Positions 8,159 to 17,286 of a DNA stretch of 64,000 bases are shown here, one piece after another. This DNA is from Streptomyces sp. NRRL S-87 (lineage in GTDB: Bacteria; Actinomycetota; Actinomycetes; Streptomycetales; Streptomycetaceae). Under the pieces are notes generated by a model. It did no database searches and was not told the DNA's origin. It saw nothing but the letters and a program-made list of their open reading frames with translations. The stretch covers positions 39,280 through 103,279 of the forward strand of contig NZ_JOGB01000022.1 in NCBI RefSeq assembly GCF_000719335.1, given 5' to 3'. Each line of letters begins with the position of its first letter. Position 1 is the stretch's first letter. The translations under genes were made by a program, and so were the position numbers.

Positions 8159-9394
8159 GTGTCCACATCCAGTCACAGAAGACTGCTGCTGGTGTCCACG
8201 AATTACGCACCTGAGCACGCGGGGATCGGCCCGTACGCGACTCAGATCGCGGAGCACTGGGCGGAACTCGGTCACGACACACACGTGTTCGCGGGCATGC
8301 CGCACTACCCCTCGTGGGCGCTGGAACCGGAGTACAAGGGGGCGCTCCGGCGCACGGAACAGCGCGCGGGGGTCACCGTGCACCGGCGCGCGCACACCGT
8401 CCCGGCCCGCCAGACCGCCGTCAAGCGGGCCGCGTTCGAAGGATCGATCCTCCTGCACGGCGCCGTGGCACCGCCGCGGATGCCGAAGCCGGACGCGATC
8501 CTCGCGCAGATGCCGAGCCTGGCCGGCGGGGTGCTCGCCGCCCGGCTCGCGGCCAAGTGGAAGGTCCCGTACGTCCCGGTCGTCCAGGACCTGATGGGCG
8601 CGGCGGCCGCACAGAGCGGGATCAGCGGCGGCGACAAGGCGGCCGCCCTGGCCGGCCGGGCGGAGGCGTACGCGCTGACCCGGGCCACGCTGGTGGGCGT
8701 CATCCACGAGACGTTCGTGGACAAGGTCGTCGCCATGGGCGTGGACGAGAAGAAGATCCGGCTCGTCCCCAACTGGTCGCACGTGGCCACCCCCACGCAG
8801 CCGCGCGGCGAGACCCGCCGGCACCTGGGATGGTCGCCGGACCAGACGGTGGTGCTGCACTCCGGCAACATGGGCCTCAAGCAGGGTTTGGAGGTCCTGG
8901 TGGGCGCGGCCCGGCTGGACCCGAAGGTGCGGTTCGTGCTGATGGGCGACGGAAGTCAGCGTTCCGCTTTGGCCGATCTGTCCGCCGACGTCCCCAACCT
9001 GGACATCATCCCCCCTGCCGAGGACGGAAAGTTCCCGGATATCCTCGCCGCGGCGGACGTGCTCGCCGTGACGCAGCACGCGGCGGTCCTCGACATGAGC
9101 GTGCCGTCCAAGCTGACCTCCTACTTCGCGGCCGGGCGACCGGTCGTCGCGTCGGTAGCGGCCGAGGGCGGCACCGCGCAGGAGGTCAGGCGCTCCGGCG
9201 CCGGGGTGCTCGTCCCGCCGGAGGATCCGCACGCCCTGCTGGAGGCCGTACGGTCGCTGGCACAGGACCCGGCGGCGGCCGACGAGCTGGGCGCCGCGGG
9301 ACCGCGCCACGTGGCGGCGCACCTCAGCCGCGAGGCGGGCCTGGCCCGGATCGACGCACTGATAGACGAAGCACTTGGGGGACCCCTGCCGTGA
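8159..9394 (+). CDS. GT4-type glycosyltransferase (WbuB-like)
   Basis: A 411-residue GT-B glycosyltransferase. The N-terminus opens with a LLLVSTNYAPEHAGIGPYA strand and glycine-rich loop, typical of the acceptor-binding half in WbuB/WcaI-like family 4 enzymes. The C-terminal half contains VVLHSGNMGLKQGLEVLVGA (donor-binding start) and a VPSKLTSYFAAGRPVVASV segment where family 4 enzymes carry the nucleotide-sugar contact. The GTG start follows a GGGGGGAAGGGGA ribosome site. The stop overlaps the GTG of the next gene, so they form an operon with the Wzz-like protein. It probably adds one sugar to the undecaprenyl-linked repeat unit; the donor is unknown. Confidence 0.9.
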   Translation: MSTSSHRRLLLVSTNYAPEHAGIGPYATQIAEHWAELGHDTHVFAGMPHYPSWALEPEYKGALRRTEQRAGVTVHRRAHTVPARQTAVKRAAFEGSILLHGAVAPPRMPKPDAILAQMPSLAGGVLAARLAAKWKVPYVPVVQDLMGAAAAQSGISGGDKAAALAGRAEAYALTRATLVGVIHETFVDKVVAMGVDEKKIRLVPNWSHVATPTQPRGETRRHLGWSPDQTVVLHSGNMGLKQGLEVLVGAARLDPKVRFVLMGDGSQRSALADLSADVPNLDIIPPAEDGKFPDILAAADVLAVTQHAAVLDMSVPSKLTSYFAAGRPVVASVAAEGGTAQEVRRSGAGVLVPPEDPHALLEAVRSLAQDPAAADELGAAGPRHVAAHLSREAGLARIDALIDEALGGPLP

Positions 9395-11208
9395 CGGAGA
9401 CGAACCGACCCGCCGCGGCCGTGACCGCGGGAGAGGACGAACCGGACCTCCTGAGGGACCAGTTCCGGCAGCTGACCCGCTACCGGCGGATCCTGCTCGG
9501 CGGCGTCGGCGTCGGCCTGGTGGGGGGCGCGTACCTGGGGATCTCCTCCGCGGACACCTACGTGGCCAGTTCGGACGTCGTGCTGCGGGCACCCGCGCTC
9601 AACCCGTTCGACGCGAACGGCTCCTCCCCCGACAAGTTGATCAACATCGGCTCGGAGCGGCAGGCCGCCCTCGGCAACGAGGTCGCCAAGACGGCGGCCA
9701 AGGACCTGGACCTGCCCACCGACGAGCTCGGCGCCCTGCGCCGGGGCCTGCAGGTCACCAACCCGCCGCAGACCCTCGTGCTGCGCTTCACCTACACCTC
9801 GACCTCGCCCGCCCAGGCCGCGAAGCGCGCCAACGCGATGACCGAGGCCTACCTGAAGAACCGCCAGGCCGCGTACGAGTCCCAGCGGGACAACATGGTC
9901 AAGGCGAAGAAGAAGCAGGCCACGCCGCTCGCGGAGCGCATCGAGGACCTCAACAAGGAGATCAGCCGGACGCCCGACGGCCCGGGCCGGGACACGCTCC
10001 TCACCCAGAAGGCCGTCGCCGCCGACACCAAGGGCGGGATCGAGAGCGACATCCAGAAGCTCCAGTCGCTCGACATGGCCCCGGGCCGGATCACCAACAC
10101 CGCCACGCCCCCCAAGTCCCCGGACGGCCCCGGCGTGATCATGTCGCTGCTGCTCGGTGGTGCCGTGGGCCTGGCCCTCGGCCTGCTCGCGGCCTGGGTG
10201 CGGCTGGTCTTCGACCCGGCACCGCGCTCCGACGGCGACGTGGCCCGCGCCCTGCGCGCCCCCGTGCTCGGCACCCTGCCCCGGGACAAGACCGGCGGCG
10301 GCCCGCTGCTGGCCGCGGGCGACGTCGACCCGCGGCTCGCCGAGGAGTACCGCTCGGTGGCCTTCCGGCTCGCCTACGACTCCCGGTTCGCCGACCGGCG
10401 CCGGCTGCTCGTCGTCGCACCGCGCGGCAGCAGCGAGCAGGCGGCCGCGGTGGCCGTCAACCTGGCCGCGTCCTTCGCCGAGACCGGCAAGGACGTCCTG
10501 ATGATCGAGGCCGACCTGCGCACGCCGGTGCTGGCCAGCCAGCTGCGCACCGACACCGGGGCGCGTCCGCGCTGGAGCAGCCAGCTGGGCGGCACCACCG
10601 AGGCGGAGTGGCCCGACGGCCACCAGCTCGTCGTGGACGCCGGCGAGTCCGGCTCGTTCGACCTCATCCCCGGCGACGAGGTGCGCAACGTGGCGCGGGC
10701 GCTGACCTCGCAGCGGACCTCCCGGCTCATCTCCGAGGCGGACTCCCCCAACTCGACCGTGGTCGTGCTGGCCCCGCCCGTGCTCTCGTACGCCGACGCC
10801 CTCGCGCTCGTCGACCGCGTGGACGGCGTGCTCGTGGTCTGCAACCCGCGCGAGGTGCACCGCACCGACCTGGTCCGGATCCGCGAGCTGATCAGCGGCG
10901 CGGGCGGCACGGTGCTCGGCGCGGTGGTGCACCGCGAGCAGCTCGGCCAGAAGAAGGGCGGCCGTGGCGGCGGTGGCGGTGACGGCGGCAAGGCCGGCCG
11001 TCGCGGCGGCGGGCGCGCCGAGGCGCCGGCCCCGGCGCCGCGCCGCCAGCACGTGCCGCCGCCGGCCGCGTCCGAGCGGACGCAGCCGACCCCCGACCCG
11101 GCGGGCCCGCCGAACCCGGCCGACCGCATCCCGGACCCGACCCAGCACATACCCGGTGACGGCAGTGACACCGTCGCCCTGCGCATGGTCCGCCCGGGCG
11201 AACGGTGA
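9391..11208 (+). CDS. Wzz-like chain-length protein fused to a degenerate tyrosine-kinase domain
   Basis: A 605-residue polysaccharide co-polymerase. Membrane helix 1 is at about 32-50 and helix 2 at about 249-273. They flank an extracytoplasmic region with a coiled-coil-like segment rich in Lys, Gln and Glu. The cytoplasmic half aligns in order with bacterial tyrosine kinases such as Wzc or CapAB: EEYRSVAFRL, a strand-loop-helix at about 342-360, VLMIEADLRTP, and VVVLAPP. The P-loop has no GK(S/T) (GSSEQAA), the A' motif has Glu for the first Asp, and the Walker B Asp is replaced by Ala. The C-terminus is Gly/Arg/Pro-rich and lacks a tyrosine cluster. The domain is therefore predicted to be a pseudokinase scaffold that sets polymer length. 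GTG start overlaps the upstream stop; the stop overlaps the flippase start. Confidence 0.88.
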   Translation: MTETNRPAAAVTAGEDEPDLLRDQFRQLTRYRRILLGGVGVGLVGGAYLGISSADTYVASSDVVLRAPALNPFDANGSSPDKLINIGSERQAALGNEVAKTAAKDLDLPTDELGALRRGLQVTNPPQTLVLRFTYTSTSPAQAAKRANAMTEAYLKNRQAAYESQRDNMVKAKKKQATPLAERIEDLNKEISRTPDGPGRDTLLTQKAVAADTKGGIESDIQKLQSLDMAPGRITNTATPPKSPDGPGVIMSLLLGGAVGLALGLLAAWVRLVFDPAPRSDGDVARALRAPVLGTLPRDKTGGGPLLAAGDVDPRLAEEYRSVAFRLAYDSRFADRRRLLVVAPRGSSEQAAAVAVNLAASFAETGKDVLMIEADLRTPVLASQLRTDTGARPRWSSQLGGTTEAEWPDGHQLVVDAGESGSFDLIPGDEVRNVARALTSQRTSRLISEADSPNSTVVVLAPPVLSYADALALVDRVDGVLVVCNPREVHRTDLVRIRELISGAGGTVLGAVVHREQLGQKKGGRGGGGGDGGKAGRRGGGRAEAPAPAPRRQHVPPPAASERTQPTPDPAGPPNPADRIPDPTQHIPGDGSDTVALRMVRPGER

Positions 11209-12452
11209 CACCCCGCGAGCCGCGGCGGCTGGTGGCCGTCGCGGCCTCGGTCCTCGACCAGGCCGCCTCCAGCCTCACCAACATCCTCGTCCTGGTGCTG
11301 GCCGCGCGGCTGTCCTCCGCGGACGGCTTCGCGGCCTTCTCCATGGTGTACGTGGCCTTCAGCGTGCTGCTGGGCGTGAACATGGCGTACGTCGGCCAGA
11401 CGGTGGTGCTCGAGCGCGGCTCCGGGGTCGGCGCGGTGTGCCGGTCCGCCGTGGCCTTCACGGGTCTGGGCTCGCTGGCCGCCGGCGCCCTGCTCGCAGC
11501 GGCCGGGCTGGTGCTGGGCGGGCCCTCGGGCGGGGCGTTCCTCGCGCTGGGCGCCGTCCTGCCCGTGGCCCTCGGCCAGGACGGGCTGCGCTACTGCTTC
11601 TCCGCCCTGCGGCAGCCGCAGCGCGCCCTGGCGGCCGACCTGCTGCGGCTGGCCTGCGTGGTCGCGGCCCTCACCACCCAGCCGCACGGGGTCTCGCCGG
11701 CCCGGCTGGTGCTGGTGTGGGGACTGTCGGCGCTGCCCGCGCTGGCGCTCGGGCTGTGGCTGCTGCGCCCGTTCACCGCGGGCGCGCGGGCGGACGTACG
11801 GCCGTACCTGCGCCGGGGTCACCTCGGGCAGCGGTTCCTGGTCGAGTTCGCGGTCGGCAACGGCTCCAGCCAGCTGGCCGTGCTCGGGCTCGGCGTGATC
11901 GCCACCCCGCTCGCGGTCGGCGCGCTGCGCGGTGCGACCACCCTGTTCGGACCGTTGAACGTGCTGTTCAACTCGGCGAACGCCTTCGGGCCGCCGCTGC
12001 TCGGCCGGTTCCGGGGCAAGCGGCGGGTGGTCCGGGCCACGCTGGGACTGGGCGGCGCGCTCGCCGTCGTGGGCGCGGGCTGGGGAGCGGTGCTGTACGC
12101 GCTGCCCGACCGGCTCGGCCGCGAACTGCTCGGGGCCACCTGGGGGGCGGCCTCGGCCCTGCTGCCGGCCACCGGCGCGCAGTACGCCGTGATGGGCCTG
12201 GGCACCTGCGCCCTGCTGACCCTGCGCGTGCTCAGCCCGAAGGCCACGCTGTCGGTGCAGGTGGTGTTCTCGCTGCTGTCGGTGGGCTTCCTGCTGGGCG
12301 GCTACGCCCTGTGGGGCGCGCCCGGCGCCGCGTGGGGTCTGGCGGCGGGCTCGGCCCTCAAGGCCCTGGCGGCCTGGTACCGGGTCTCGCGGGTGGAGCC
12401 CCGGCCGCGACCGGCGCAGGACGGGACGTCGGCGGCGGCGGTCACGGCCTGA
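11205..12452 (+). CDS. Wzx-like polysaccharide flippase (MOP superfamily)
   Basis: A 415-residue, very hydrophobic protein with about 12 predicted membrane segments and short Arg-containing loops, in the pattern of Wzx/MurJ-type lipid-linked oligosaccharide flippases. No catalytic motif is expected in this family. The GTG start overlaps the stop of the Wzz-like gene, giving an operon of glycosyltransferase, chain-length protein and flippase. Its expected role is to move the undecaprenyl-pyrophosphate-linked repeat unit across the membrane, before polymerisation by the Wzy-like protein at 27046-28584. Assignment rests on topology and context more than on conserved residues. Confidence 0.8.
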   Translation: MTPREPRRLVAVAASVLDQAASSLTNILVLVLAARLSSADGFAAFSMVYVAFSVLLGVNMAYVGQTVVLERGSGVGAVCRSAVAFTGLGSLAAGALLAAAGLVLGGPSGGAFLALGAVLPVALGQDGLRYCFSALRQPQRALAADLLRLACVVAALTTQPHGVSPARLVLVWGLSALPALALGLWLLRPFTAGARADVRPYLRRGHLGQRFLVEFAVGNGSSQLAVLGLGVIATPLAVGALRGATTLFGPLNVLFNSANAFGPPLLGRFRGKRRVVRATLGLGGALAVVGAGWGAVLYALPDRLGRELLGATWGAASALLPATGAQYAVMGLGTCALLTLRVLSPKATLSVQVVFSLLSVGFLLGGYALWGAPGAAWGLAAGSALKALAAWYRVSRVEPRPRPAQDGTSAAAVTA

Positions 12453-12483
12453 GCCGGGGCGCCACCCCGACGGGAGCCGTCCC

Positions 12484-12531
12484 CTGACCGGGGCCTCGCC
12501 CGACCAGGGCCTCGCCTGACCGGGGCCTCGC
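12484..12531. repeat. three 16-bp tandem repeats
   Basis: CTGACCGGGGCCTCGC, CCGACCAGGGCCTCGC and CTGACCGGGGCCTCGC lie head to tail between the convergent flippase and AI-2E genes. No spacers are present and no clear stem-loop terminator was found in this gap. Confidence 0.75.
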
Positions 12532-12558
12532 CTACAGCCCGCCCGGTCCGGCCCGGGA

Positions 12559-13704
12559 TCATCCTCGTGTGCCGGGGGCCGGCCCTCCGGGCGGCGGGGG
12601 GTCGGCCGGGGGCGGGCCGGGCGGTGGTCCGCCGGACTCCGGGGCGGCCTCCGGCACGGGCGCCGGGACGGGCTGGGCCCGCAGGGCCACGACCACCGAC
12701 CAGACCACAGAGACCAGCGGCACCGCCACCACCGCGCCCACCACCCCCGCCGCGATCGACCCCGCGATCACGGAGACGGCCACCACCAGCGGGTGCAGCC
12801 GCACGGCCCAGCTCATGACCAGCGGGTGCAGCAGGTGCCCCTCGATCTGCCCGATGATCACGATCAGCGCGATCACGATGCCCGCGGTCAGCGGCCCCTT
12901 CGCCGCCAGCGCCACCACCGCCGCCACGGCCAGCGCCACGGGCGAGCCGATCAGCGGGACGAAGGCGGCGAAGAACTCCAGCAGCGCCAGCGGCACCGCG
13001 AGCGGCACGCCCAGGAAGAACAGCGCGAGGCCGACCAGCACCGCGTTCGTGGCGGCCACCAGCACGATCCCGTGCGTGTAGCCGGTGAAGGTGCTCCACG
13101 CGGCCCGGGCGGCGCGGTCCGTCCGCTCCCTGACACCCGGCGGCAGCTGGTCGTGGAACCAGAGCCACATCCGGTCCCCGGAGTGGATGAAGAACACCGA
13201 CGAGAACAACGCGAGGGCCAGCGCGGTGAGCACCTTCACCACCTGGCCGGCCCCGCTGACCGCGGTGGACAGCAGCCGGGAGCGGTGGCTGGAGAGGAAC
13301 TCCCCGATCTTGGCCTGGAGGTCGGACAGGGCGTGCGGATCCAGCCGGAAGGGCGGCTTCTCCAGCCAGCGCTCGATGCTGTCCAGGCCCTCCCGGAACT
13401 CGCGGACGAGCCTGTCGCTCTCCCCCGCCACCGCCTCCCCCACCAGGGCCAGCACGCCGAGCACGAGCGCGATGCTGCCCAGCAGGGACACCGCCACGGC
13501 GAGCCCGCGCGGCAGCCCCCGGGCCAGCAGGTCGGCCACCGGGCGCAGGAGCGCGGTGATGACCAGGCCCAGGAAGAGGGCCACGCCGATCTCGTGGAAG
13601 CGGCCGAGGATCCCGAAGACCCCGTACACGACGACGGCGACGACCAGCAGGCGCCAGGCGTACGCCGCGGCCTTGCGCAGGAGCGGGGACACCTGGGGCT
13701 GCAT
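12559..13704 (-). CDS. AI-2E family transporter
   Basis: A 381-residue membrane protein with the AI-2E (TqsA/YdiK) layout: two helices close to the N-terminus, a third around AVAVSLLGSIALVLGVLALV, an amphipathic stretch with the conserved RLLSTAVSG region, then a C-terminal bundle containing the LEFFAAFVPLIGSPVAL motif and GQIEGHLLHPLVMS. These are hallmarks of the family, whose members export small molecules or cations. The last 35 residues are a Pro/Gly-rich tail. ATG at 13704 has only a weak ribosome site. It is divergent from a DMT transporter. Nothing links it directly to the polysaccharide genes except position. Confidence 0.88.
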   Translation of the reverse strand: MQPQVSPLLRKAAAYAWRLLVVAVVVYGVFGILGRFHEIGVALFLGLVITALLRPVADLLARGLPRGLAVAVSLLGSIALVLGVLALVGEAVAGESDRLVREFREGLDSIERWLEKPPFRLDPHALSDLQAKIGEFLSSHRSRLLSTAVSGAGQVVKVLTALALALFSSVFFIHSGDRMWLWFHDQLPPGVRERTDRAARAAWSTFTGYTHGIVLVAATNAVLVGLALFFLGVPLAVPLALLEFFAAFVPLIGSPVALAVAAVVALAAKGPLTAGIVIALIVIIGQIEGHLLHPLVMSWAVRLHPLVVAVSVIAGSIAAGVVGAVVAVPLVSVVWSVVVALRAQPVPAPVPEAAPESGGPPPGPPPADPPPPGGPAPGTRG

Positions 13705-13866
13705 GCCGGTTCTGGTACCACCCGGCACCCGGCCCGCCACGCGCGCGCCCCCAGGTTCCCCCGACCGGGGGTCCGTACGGGCGACCGGCGCCCGGTGCCG
13801 GCGCGCGGCGGGCCGCCGCCCGCCGGAGCCTGGAGGGAGGACGCCACCCAGCCCATCGGAGGACGT

Positions 13867-14790
13867 GTGTCCCTGTCCCTCACCCTGGCGGTGCTCTTCG
13901 CGGTCTTCGCCGCGGGCAGCAACGCGCTCGGCACCGTGCTCCAGCGGCGGGCCGCCCTGACGGTGCCGCAGAGCTCCGGCTTCCGGCTCGGCCTGATCGT
14001 GGACCTGCTGCGGCGCCCGGTCTGGATCGGCGGGATCGCGGCGGTGGTCGCGGCCGGGGCGGGGCAGGCCCTGGCCCTGGCCTCCGGCCCGCTGGCGCTC
14101 GTACAGCCGCTGTTCGTGCTGGAGCTGCCGCTGGCGCTGCTGATCGCCTCGCTGTTCGTCCGGCGGCGGATGCCCGGGGCGGTGTGGGCGGCGGTGGCGG
14201 CGGTGGTGGTCGGGCTGGGTCTGGCGCTGGGGGCCGCCGCCCCCGAGGGCAACCGCGTCCACGTCCCGCCGGACCGCTGGGTCCCCGCGCTGGTCGCCTG
14301 CGCGGTGGCGGTCGGCGCGCTCGCCGCTGCCGGACTGCGGCGGCCGCCGGGGCGGATGCGGGCGGCGTGCCTGGGGGCGGCCACGGCCATCTGCTACGCG
14401 CTGACCGCGGCCCTGATGAAGTCGGCGGTCTACATCCTGGAGGACCACGGCTTCGTCGCCTTCCTCACCTCCTGGCAGACGTACGGCTTCGCGCTGACCG
14501 GCATGGCCGCCCTGACCCTGCTCGAGCACGCCATGCAGGGCGGTCCGCTGATCGCCTCGCAGCCGGCGCTGACGCTGGGCGACGCGACGGTGAGCCTGCT
14601 GCTGGGGATCCTGCTGTACTCGGAGCGGGTGCGCGGCGGCGGCTGGGTGTACGCGGAACTCGCCGGCCTGGCCCTGATCGTGGCCGGCGTCCTGGCCCTC
14701 TCCCGCCGCGACCCGGACCCGAACCCGCCGTCCGCCCCGGGGTCCGGCTCCGACGGTGCCGTCGCCGCCGACGCCGACGCCCCGGAATAG
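13867..14790 (+). CDS. DMT superfamily (EamA-like) transporter
   Basis: A 307-residue protein with nine or ten predicted membrane helices arranged as two similar halves, as in drug/metabolite transporters. The first helix is followed by LGTVLQRRAAL, and the end of each half carries short Gly/Ala-rich packing helices. The C-terminal 25 residues are a disordered tail rich in Pro, Asp and Ala. The GTG start is preceded by GGAGGAC. The gene is divergent from the AI-2E transporter and convergent with the M4 protease. Substrate unknown. Confidence 0.82.
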   Translation: MSLSLTLAVLFAVFAAGSNALGTVLQRRAALTVPQSSGFRLGLIVDLLRRPVWIGGIAAVVAAGAGQALALASGPLALVQPLFVLELPLALLIASLFVRRRMPGAVWAAVAAVVVGLGLALGAAAPEGNRVHVPPDRWVPALVACAVAVGALAAAGLRRPPGRMRAACLGAATAICYALTAALMKSAVYILEDHGFVAFLTSWQTYGFALTGMAALTLLEHAMQGGPLIASQPALTLGDATVSLLLGILLYSERVRGGGWVYAELAGLALIVAGVLALSRRDPDPNPPSAPGSGSDGAVAADADAPE

Positions 14791-14914
14791 GGTCGCCGCG
14801 GCCACCTTCGAGATCGGCTCCGCCCTCGATGCCCGCTCGACGGCCACGCCACACCGCCGCGCACCGGCCCACCCGTCTGATCGACGGGGACGGGCCACGG
14901 GGCGGGAACGCGGA

Positions 14915-14945
14915 ACCGGCCCGGGGGCGGGGCCCCCGGGCCGGT
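14915..14945. terminator. stem-loop between DMT transporter and M4 protease
   Basis: Perfect 14-bp arms ACCGGCCCGGGGGC and GCCCCCGGGCCGGT around a GGG loop, between convergent 3' ends; probably bidirectional. Confidence 0.75.
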
Positions 14946-15012
14946 CCTGTGGGCCGCGGGTCAGCGCGGCTCACTGCGTGGGTTCAGTGCTGCTCGGTGG
15001 AAGGCGGCCTTC

Positions 15013-17286
15013 TCAGAAGGTGAGCTTCCAGCTGTTGATGTAGCCCGTGTCGTAGGTCGCGCGGTCCTGGACGCGGAGCTTCCAGGTGCCGGCCGCGGCC
15101 TCGGACGAGGCGTTCACCGTGTACTGCTTCACGACGTTGTCGGTGCTGTCGCCGGCGGAGAAGCTCTCCAGGGCGTAGACGCTGCCGTCGGGGGCGACGA
15201 GCGAGAGGGCCAGGTCACCGCGCCACGTGTGGACGATGTTGACGTCGACCTTCAGGGTGCTCGGCGCGTTGCCGGTGCGGGTGACGGAGATCGGCGACTC
15301 GGTGGTCGAGTTGTCGTTGATCGGGTAGTCCGTCGTGTTCTCGAACACGTTCTGCTGGCTCGTGCCGACGGTCCACGTGAAGGACGCGGTACCGGTCTGG
15401 TTGGCCGAGTCGGTGACCGTGACGGTCGTGTTGTACGTGCCGGCGGTCGACGCCGTGCCCGAGATCAGACCGGTCGAGGAGTTGATCGACAGGCCGGTCG
15501 GCAGGCCGGTGGCCGCGTAGGACAGCGCCCCCGCGTTGGTGCTGCTGGCCTGGACCTGCAGGCTGACCGCACTGCCGGTGACGGTGGTCTGGTTGCCCGG
15601 GTTGGTGACCGTGACACCGTTCTGGATGCGGCTGCCGACCGCGATGCCCGCCCAGGCGTTCGCGGCGTTGTTGTACGTGGTCGAGCCCTGGCCGTACAGG
15701 TCGGCGGCGGCCTGCAGGGTGGCGGTGCGGGCGGCGGCGTAGTTCGTGTTGGACTTGAAGTAGCCCACCGTCAGCGCGCGGAACCAGATCTTCTCGGCGG
15801 CGGCCCGGCCGATGCCGGTGACCGGCAGGTTGTCCGCGGTCGGCGAGTTGTAGCTGACGCCGTTGATGACCTTCGCGCCCGAGCCCTCGGAGGCCAGGTA
15901 GAACCAGTGGTTCGCCGGGCCGGAGGAGTAGTGGACGTCCACGCTGCCGATGCCGGAGTACCAGCTGTCCTTGGACGAGCCGTCCTTGCTCGGCTTGTCC
16001 ATGTAGCGCAGCGGGGTGCCGTTGCCGTTGATGTCGATCTTCTCGCCGACGAGGTAGTCGCCCACGTCGGAGGCGTTGTTCCCCCAGAACTCGACGGCGG
16101 CCGCCATGATGTCGGAGGTGGCCTCGTTCAGGCCGCCGGGCTCGCCCGAGTAGGTCATGTTGCCGGTGACCGAGGTCAGACCGTGGGTCATCTCGTGGGC
16201 GGCCACGTCGATGGAGGTCAGCGGCTTGGAGTTGCCGGAGCCGTCGCCGTAGGTCATGCAGAAGCAGCTGTCGTCCCAGAACGCGTTCACGTACGAGTTG
16301 CCGTAGTGGACGCGGCTGTACGGGGCGACGCCGTCGTTGCGCAGGCCGTTGCGGCCGTGCACGGTCTTGTAGTAGTCCCACGTCAGCTGGGCGCCGTAGG
16401 CGGCGTCCGCGCCGGCGGTCTCCGCGTTGGAGGCCTGGCCGTTGCCCCAGGTGTCGTCCGGGCCGGAGAACAGCGTGCCGGTGCCGGAGCTGCCGTGGTT
16501 CAGGTTGTACGTCTTGTGGTTGCCGCGCGTCGCGTCGGTCAGGTTGTACGTGCTGCCCGACTGCGAGGAGCCGATGGTGACCTGGCCGCTGTACTGCGTG
16601 TTGCCGATGCCGGTCTCGATCGTCTGCCACTCCGTGATCTTGGCGCCGGTCCTGGCGTCGGTGACCACGTGCAGGCGGCTCGGCGTGCCGTCGTGCTGGA
16701 CGCCGCCGACCACGGTCTCGTAGGCGAGGCGGGGGGCGCCGGTGGCGGCCCAGATCACCTTGCGGGCGGAGTTGGCGGCCTTGGCGTCCTTGCCGCCCTG
16801 CGCCTTGGCGGCGCCGATCGCCTGCTTCTCGGCGGCCGAGGCGGCCACGGTGGCCGTGGTCGTCGGGACGCTGATGACGTGGTTGGTGGCGCGGGTGACG
16901 GACCTGGTCACGCCGGCGCGGGCGTGCACCGTCAGGTCGCCGCCGAGGACGGGCAGTCCCTTGTACGTCCGCTCGTAGGTGGTGTGCGTCGTGCCGTCGA
17001 CGTCCTTGACCACGTCACGGACGAGGAGCCGCTCCTTGGCACCGAGCCCGAGGGCCTTGGCGGCCCGGGCGGTGGTGGAGTTGGCCTCCGCGATGAGCGT
17101 CGCACGCTCGGAGGGGCTCAACTTGGCGGGGGCGGCGCCGGGGTTGGAGCGGGGCGCGGCGGCCGGGGCCTTGGACGCGGTGGCGTCGGCGGAGGCGGTA
17201 CCGGTCTGGATGCCGACGGCGAGCATGGCCGCGGCGGCAACGAGTGCGCCGGCGGCGGTGGCACGCCTGTGGGGGGTCGGACTCAA
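15013..17286 (-). CDS. secreted M4 (thermolysin-type) metalloprotease with Ig-like and P domains
   Basis: A 757-residue secreted preproprotease. The TTG start at 17286 has AAGGAG 6 nt upstream and opens a signal peptide ending near GTASADA. A propeptide of the FTP/PepSY type fills about 40-200. The catalytic domain contains the zinc motif HEMTH at 364-368, the third ligand in GGLNEATSD (E388) and the later catalytic His in DVHYSSGPANHWF. Near 525-610 there is a putative Ig-fold (He_PIG-like) module with LPTGLSINSSTGLISGTAS. The last 125 residues form a proprotein-convertase P domain, with VNIVHTWRGDLALSLVAPDG and GTWKLRVQD. It would degrade extracellular protein. It is divergent from the sugar transferase gene over about 390 bp. 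Confidence 0.95.
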   Translation of the reverse strand: MSPTPHRRATAAGALVAAAAMLAVGIQTGTASADATASKAPAAAPRSNPGAAPAKLSPSERATLIAEANSTTARAAKALGLGAKERLLVRDVVKDVDGTTHTTYERTYKGLPVLGGDLTVHARAGVTRSVTRATNHVISVPTTTATVAASAAEKQAIGAAKAQGGKDAKAANSARKVIWAATGAPRLAYETVVGGVQHDGTPSRLHVVTDARTGAKITEWQTIETGIGNTQYSGQVTIGSSQSGSTYNLTDATRGNHKTYNLNHGSSGTGTLFSGPDDTWGNGQASNAETAGADAAYGAQLTWDYYKTVHGRNGLRNDGVAPYSRVHYGNSYVNAFWDDSCFCMTYGDGSGNSKPLTSIDVAAHEMTHGLTSVTGNMTYSGEPGGLNEATSDIMAAAVEFWGNNASDVGDYLVGEKIDINGNGTPLRYMDKPSKDGSSKDSWYSGIGSVDVHYSSGPANHWFYLASEGSGAKVINGVSYNSPTADNLPVTGIGRAAAEKIWFRALTVGYFKSNTNYAAARTATLQAAADLYGQGSTTYNNAANAWAGIAVGSRIQNGVTVTNPGNQTTVTGSAVSLQVQASSTNAGALSYAATGLPTGLSINSSTGLISGTASTAGTYNTTVTVTDSANQTGTASFTWTVGTSQQNVFENTTDYPINDNSTTESPISVTRTGNAPSTLKVDVNIVHTWRGDLALSLVAPDGSVYALESFSAGDSTDNVVKQYTVNASSEAAAGTWKLRVQDRATYDTGYINSWKLTF

